Source of the DNA: Parvularcula sp039033795
GTDB lineage: Bacteria > Pseudomonadota > Alphaproteobacteria > Caulobacterales > Parvularculaceae
Length of the DNA: 8,672 nt
Assembly (NCBI GenBank): GCA_039033795.1
Contig: JBCCBY010000123.1
Coordinates: 1 to 8,672, forward strand
Reading direction: 5' to 3'
The position numbers and the translations under genes are program-made. The notes under the pieces were generated by a model. The model did no database searches. It was not told the DNA's origin and was given only the letters and a program-made list of their open reading frames with translations. Each line of letters starts with the position of its first letter. The first letter of the stretch is position 1. Positions 6,084 through 8,672 of this stretch are shown in pieces.

Positions 6084-7484
6084 ATGGCCATTGATGTCCT
6101 GATCGTTGATGACGAGCCCGATATCCGCGAGCTGATTGCTGGCATTTTCGAGGATGAGGGTTTTGTCCCGCGCGTTGCGGCGAACAGCGACGAAGCGTTC
6201 GAGCTGGTCTCGCAGCGCCCACCTGCACTCGTCATTTTGGACATCTGGCTCCAAGGATCGCGGCTCGATGGCTTGGGCGTGCTTGATGAGTTGCGCTCGC
6301 TTCATCCACAACTCCCGGTCGTGATTATCTCTGGCCACGGGACCATCGAGACGGCCATCGCCGCAATCAAACGCGGCGCCTATGACTTTTTGGAAAAGCC
6401 GCTATCCGCGGACCGGCTGATGCTCACGACCCGGCGGGCGCTTGAACGGGCCCAGCTGCAACGTGAAAATATCGCACTTCGGAAAAAGACGCGCGAGCTT
6501 TCCTTGGTTGGGCGGAGCCCCCAAATGGTGCAGCTTCGTTCATCGATCGATCGGGTCGCTCAAGCGCGTAGCCGTGTGCTGATCGAAGGGCCCGTCGGGT
6601 CCGGCAGAGAACTCGTCGCCCGGACGATCCATGCGCGTTCTGATCGGGCGAACCGACCCTTTGTGGTGGTCAACTCAGCGCTGATGGAACCGGACCGCAT
6701 GGAAGAAGCGCTCTTCGGTGTTGAGGGCGAAGAAGGCCGTCCACGGTCGATTGGATTGTTAGAGCAGGCCCATGGCGGTACCCTGTTGCTGCAAGAGGTC
6801 GGTGAGATGCCGGAGGAGACACAGAGCAAAATTCTCCGTGTCTTGATTGATCAATGCTTCAAACGCCTTGGTGGCGCTGTCCAAGTCAGCGTTGATGTGC
6901 GCGTAATATCAACGTCGTCTGATGACCTTCTTGATGCCTCCGAAGATGGCCGGTTCCGGAAGGATCTTTATCATCGCCTATCGGTGGTGAACATGAAAAC
7001 TCCTTCGCTTGGTTCCCGCCGAGAAGATATTCCAGACTTGGCTGAGTTTTTTCTTAAACATCTTTGGGGCGGTTCAGAGGAGCGCATGCCGCATCTGGGA
7101 GCAGAAGCGATGGCTGCGCTACAGGCCTATCATTGGCCAGGTAATGTCCGTCAGCTGAGAAATGTTCTTGAGCGAACGCTGATTTTGGTGGGCCGTGGTG
7201 ATGACTCTGATATCAAGGTTGATCAGCTTCCTGATGAAGTGATCGGGGCTGGGCCTGCGCTTCCTGATGGCCCAGAGATGGAGCAGATCATCGCGCTGCC
7301 CTTGCGCGAGGCGCGCGAGCGTTTTGAGCGTGAATACCTGGTGGCGCAAATTGGCCGGTTTGGCGGCAACATTTCCCGAACGGCGGGGTTTGTGGGGATG
7401 GAGCGCTCTGCTCTCCACCGGAAACTCAAGGCTCTCGGGATCGGGACGAAAGAGGCGAAGGATAAAACCCTCGCCCCAAATTGA
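6084..7484 (+). CDS. ntrX: NtrX response regulator with degenerate AAA+ ATPase site
   Basis: NtrX is the DNA-binding partner of NtrY. The 466-residue protein has a receiver domain (1-120) with acidic pocket D9/D10, phosphoacceptor D53 in V-I-L-D-I-W, S83 and K105. A linker leads to an NtrC-type AAA+ domain (about 140-370), and a Fis-type helix-turn-helix fills the C-terminus (about 425-453, ending H-R-K-L-K-A-L-G-I). The GAFTGA loop that contacts sigma-54 is absent, as in other alphaproteobacterial NtrX proteins. The ATP site is unusual. Walker A reads G-P-V-G-S-G-R-E, with Arg (AGA codon) at 175 where Lys is canonical. Walker B reads L-L-L-Q-E, with Gln at 237 where the Mg-binding Asp is expected. 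The F-R-K-D-L-Y-H-R arginine segment (291-298) and W-P-G-N-V-R sensor 2 (351-356) are kept. The protein is therefore probably a phosphorylation-controlled DNA-binding regulator with weak or no ATPase activity. It is co-transcribed with ntrY; no hfq follows it, unlike in many relatives. Confidence 0.94.
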   Translation: MAIDVLIVDDEPDIRELIAGIFEDEGFVPRVAANSDEAFELVSQRPPALVILDIWLQGSRLDGLGVLDELRSLHPQLPVVIISGHGTIETAIAAIKRGAYDFLEKPLSADRLMLTTRRALERAQLQRENIALRKKTRELSLVGRSPQMVQLRSSIDRVAQARSRVLIEGPVGSGRELVARTIHARSDRANRPFVVVNSALMEPDRMEEALFGVEGEEGRPRSIGLLEQAHGGTLLLQEVGEMPEETQSKILRVLIDQCFKRLGGAVQVSVDVRVISTSSDDLLDASEDGRFRKDLYHRLSVVNMKTPSLGSRREDIPDLAEFFLKHLWGGSEERMPHLGAEAMAALQAYHWPGNVRQLRNVLERTLILVGRGDDSDIKVDQLPDEVIGAGPALPDGPEMEQIIALPLREARERFEREYLVAQIGRFGGNISRTAGFVGMERSALHRKLKALGIGTKEAKDKTLAPN

Positions 7485-7487
7485 TCG

Positions 7488-8198
7488 TTAACTGAATATC
7501 TCAGTCAAGAATGCATCAAACGCGGCGTAAGAGCGGTCGCGGGCGGATGCGTCGAACTGGAGGCCAGCCTCGGGCAGATTCGCTGCTTCATTGGTAAAGG
7601 CATGGGCAACGCCGCCATAGCTGTGAAGCTGCCAATCCGCGCGGCGTTCGGTCATCTCAAGGCCAAAGCTTTTAAGATCCTCCGGGCCCGCCATAGGGTC
7701 GTCAAAGCCCTGGAACGCAATCACCTTGGCTTTGATATCGCCCGCGGAAAAGGGTTCAGCGGGCGCGACGATGGCGTGGAACGCAGCAGCTCCTTTAATG
7801 GGGGCATGCGCGCGTGCCATATCCAAAGCGCAGAGGCCGCCAAAACAGAAACCTGCGACCGCCAAGCTGCTTCCCTCCGTCTCTGGCTGTTCGCTCAGGG
7901 CGCTGAGCGCCGCTGTCAGTCTCGCTTGAAGCATGCCGCGATCTTGGACCAGCGGGGTCATCAGCTTTTCGTTTTCGTCGTTGTTTGCGCCGCGTACGCC
8001 CTTGCCGTAGACGTCGCCGGCCATCGCGACATATCCCTGGCTTGCTAGGCGTTCCGCGAAGGCCTCTTCATGCTCTGCTCGACCACTCCAGGCATGGCAG
8101 ACCAGAACGGCGCCCTTGGGCGAGGACGATGGGACGGCGAGCCGTCCTTCAAAGGTTATATCGTGGACGGACCATTCCACATCGCGGATCTCGCTCAT
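7488..8198 (-). CDS. Dienelactone hydrolase family alpha/beta hydrolase
   Basis: This 236-residue cytoplasmic enzyme belongs to the dienelactone hydrolase branch of the alpha/beta hydrolases. Classical members open 4-carboxymethylenebut-2-en-4-olide in chlorocatechol breakdown, but many relatives have other or unknown ester substrates. The nucleophile elbow is G-F-C-F-G-G with C118, typical of the family, which uses Cys rather than Ser. The likely acid is D167 in G-F-D-D-P and the base H199 in V-A-H-A-F-T. The H-A-W-S-G segment at 35-39 fits the oxyanion region. No signal peptide is present. The start at 8198 has AGGAG about 10 bases upstream; the frame stays open further upstream, but that extension has no family-like sequence and would overlap the next gene. 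No aromatic-degradation genes are nearby, so the substrate cannot be named. It converges on ntrX with only 3 bases between the stop codons. Confidence 0.9.
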   Translation of the reverse strand: MSEIRDVEWSVHDITFEGRLAVPSSSPKGAVLVCHAWSGRAEHEEAFAERLASQGYVAMAGDVYGKGVRGANNDENEKLMTPLVQDRGMLQARLTAALSALSEQPETEGSSLAVAGFCFGGLCALDMARAHAPIKGAAAFHAIVAPAEPFSAGDIKAKVIAFQGFDDPMAGPEDLKSFGLEMTERRADWQLHSYGGVAHAFTNEAANLPEAGLQFDASARDRSYAAFDAFLTEIFS

Positions 8199-8266
8199 CT
8201 CTTGCAAACTCCTGAAAGATCGACAATGGCGTCGTAACTGAGCCTTCGTCGCCGCACTGGCAATAC

Positions 8267-8672
8267 TCAGATCGACGCGAATGGCAGCGGCGCAAGATAG
8301 GTGGTTGCGGCGGCGGCCGCCAAGAACGGGCCAAACCGAATATTGTGCTGCAAACTGGCTTCGGCGCGTCCCGTGAGAAACATGGCACCAGCAAAGAGAA
8401 GTCCTGACAAGCTGGCCATCAGCACCAAAAAAGGCAGGGCCCACGGACCGCACCAAATCCCAGCAGCGGCCATCAGTTTCACATCGCCACCACCGAGGCC
8501 CTCCTGCCCTCGTAAAAGACGGTACCCCCTGGCCAGCAGGAAAAAGCTGCCGCCGCCGAGGACGCCGCCGATCACCGCGTCCATCCTGTCTGGTCCAGTG
8601 CCCGTCCACGCCGCGAGAAGGCCGATCAAAGCGAGCGGCCATGTCAGCGCGTCCGGTAAGTAACCCGTCTCG
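8267..8672 (-). CDS. Type IV prepilin peptidase (A24 family), C-terminal part, truncated by window edge
   Basis: The enzyme is an integral-membrane aspartate protease that removes the basic leader peptide of type IV pilins, Flp pilins or type II secretion pseudopilins. The frame is open to the window edge, and its first visible residues, E-T-G-Y-L-P-D-A-L-T-W-P-L, contain the L-P-D-x-L-T motif with the first catalytic Asp (codon 8651-8653). The second catalytic motif, G-G-G-D-V-K-L-M, is at about 8471-8494. Several membrane helices follow, then the R-F-G-P-F-L-A segment normally seen as P-F-G-P-F near the C-terminus. Only the peptidase half is visible. Whether the N-terminal methyltransferase domain of PilD/GspO is present, or the protein is a short CpaA-like form, cannot be decided here. 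The TTG at 8629 is internal. The stop codon is 68 bases upstream of the hydrolase start, on the same strand, so co-transcription is possible. Confidence 0.92.
   Translation of the reverse strand, partial: ETGYLPDALTWPLALIGLLAAWTGTGPDRMDAVIGGVLGGGSFFLLARGYRLLRGQEGLGGGDVKLMAAAGIWCGPWALPFLVLMASLSGLLFAGAMFLTGRAEASLQHNIRFGPFLAAAAATTYLAPLPFASI

Noticed and set aside
7491..7505. ACTGA-ATATC-TCAGT hairpin at the ntrX/hydrolase junction as a terminator
   Set aside because: The stem is only 5 base pairs, AT-containing, inside the hydrolase coding end and not followed by a T run.
7488..8642. A longer 384-residue version of the hydrolase starting near 8642
   Set aside because: The added N-terminus overlaps the prepilin peptidase, lacks family similarity and is Arg/Gly-rich. 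The ATG at 8198 has a ribosome binding site and gives the normal family length.
1..8672. CRISPR arrays, tRNA or rRNA genes, insertion sequences and attachment sites
   Set aside because: I saw no regularly spaced repeats, tRNA-like cloverleaf, transposase frame or flanking direct repeats by reading both strands; a covariance-model search was not possible.

Overview
The window comes from an alphaproteobacterial chromosome. The evidence is the era-recO neighbourhood, a DusB-type dihydrouridine synthase immediately followed by ntrY-ntrX, and an NtrX of the type without a GAFTGA loop, which is typical of that class. Base composition is moderately GC-rich and codon use looks even across the genes. 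A more exact lineage cannot be fixed from this stretch. A VPxP-type C-terminal sorting signal and a prepilin peptidase suggest an organism with an exosortase-type surface export route and type IV or Flp-like pili, but neither system is otherwise visible here.

Layout, left to right. (1) 1-522 (+): the C-terminal part of the GTPase Era, cut by the window edge inside its G4 motif. (2) 547-1373 (-): two genes facing the other way. One encodes a secreted VPxP-CTERM protein. The other is a 47-residue single-pass membrane protein with a strong ribosome binding site. Together they split the usual era-recO pair. (3) 1471-2621 (+): recO, then an unrecognised four-helix membrane protein. (4) 2692-7484 (+): dusB, ntrY and ntrX. 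dusB and ntrY overlap in a TGATG junction, and ntrX follows after 18 bases. ntrB and ntrC, often found between dusB and ntrY in alphaproteobacteria, are absent. (5) 7488-8198 (-): a cytoplasmic dienelactone hydrolase family enzyme, tail-to-tail with ntrX and only 3 bases away. (6) 8267-8672 (-): the C-terminal peptidase region of a type IV prepilin peptidase, cut by the right edge.

The genes fall into three functional groups. Era and RecO are housekeeping functions (ribosome maturation and recombinational repair). DusB modifies tRNA and heads a transcription unit with the NtrY/NtrX two-component system, a membrane sensor kinase and its DNA-binding response regulator. The minus-strand genes at both ends are accessory or envelope functions.

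Most of the window is ordinary core genome, and I see no sign of a mobile element, CRISPR array, RNA gene or clearly new multi-gene system. The most notable points are the substituted Walker A and Walker B residues in NtrX, the direct dusB-ntrY junction without ntrBC, and the small membrane protein gene between era and recO.
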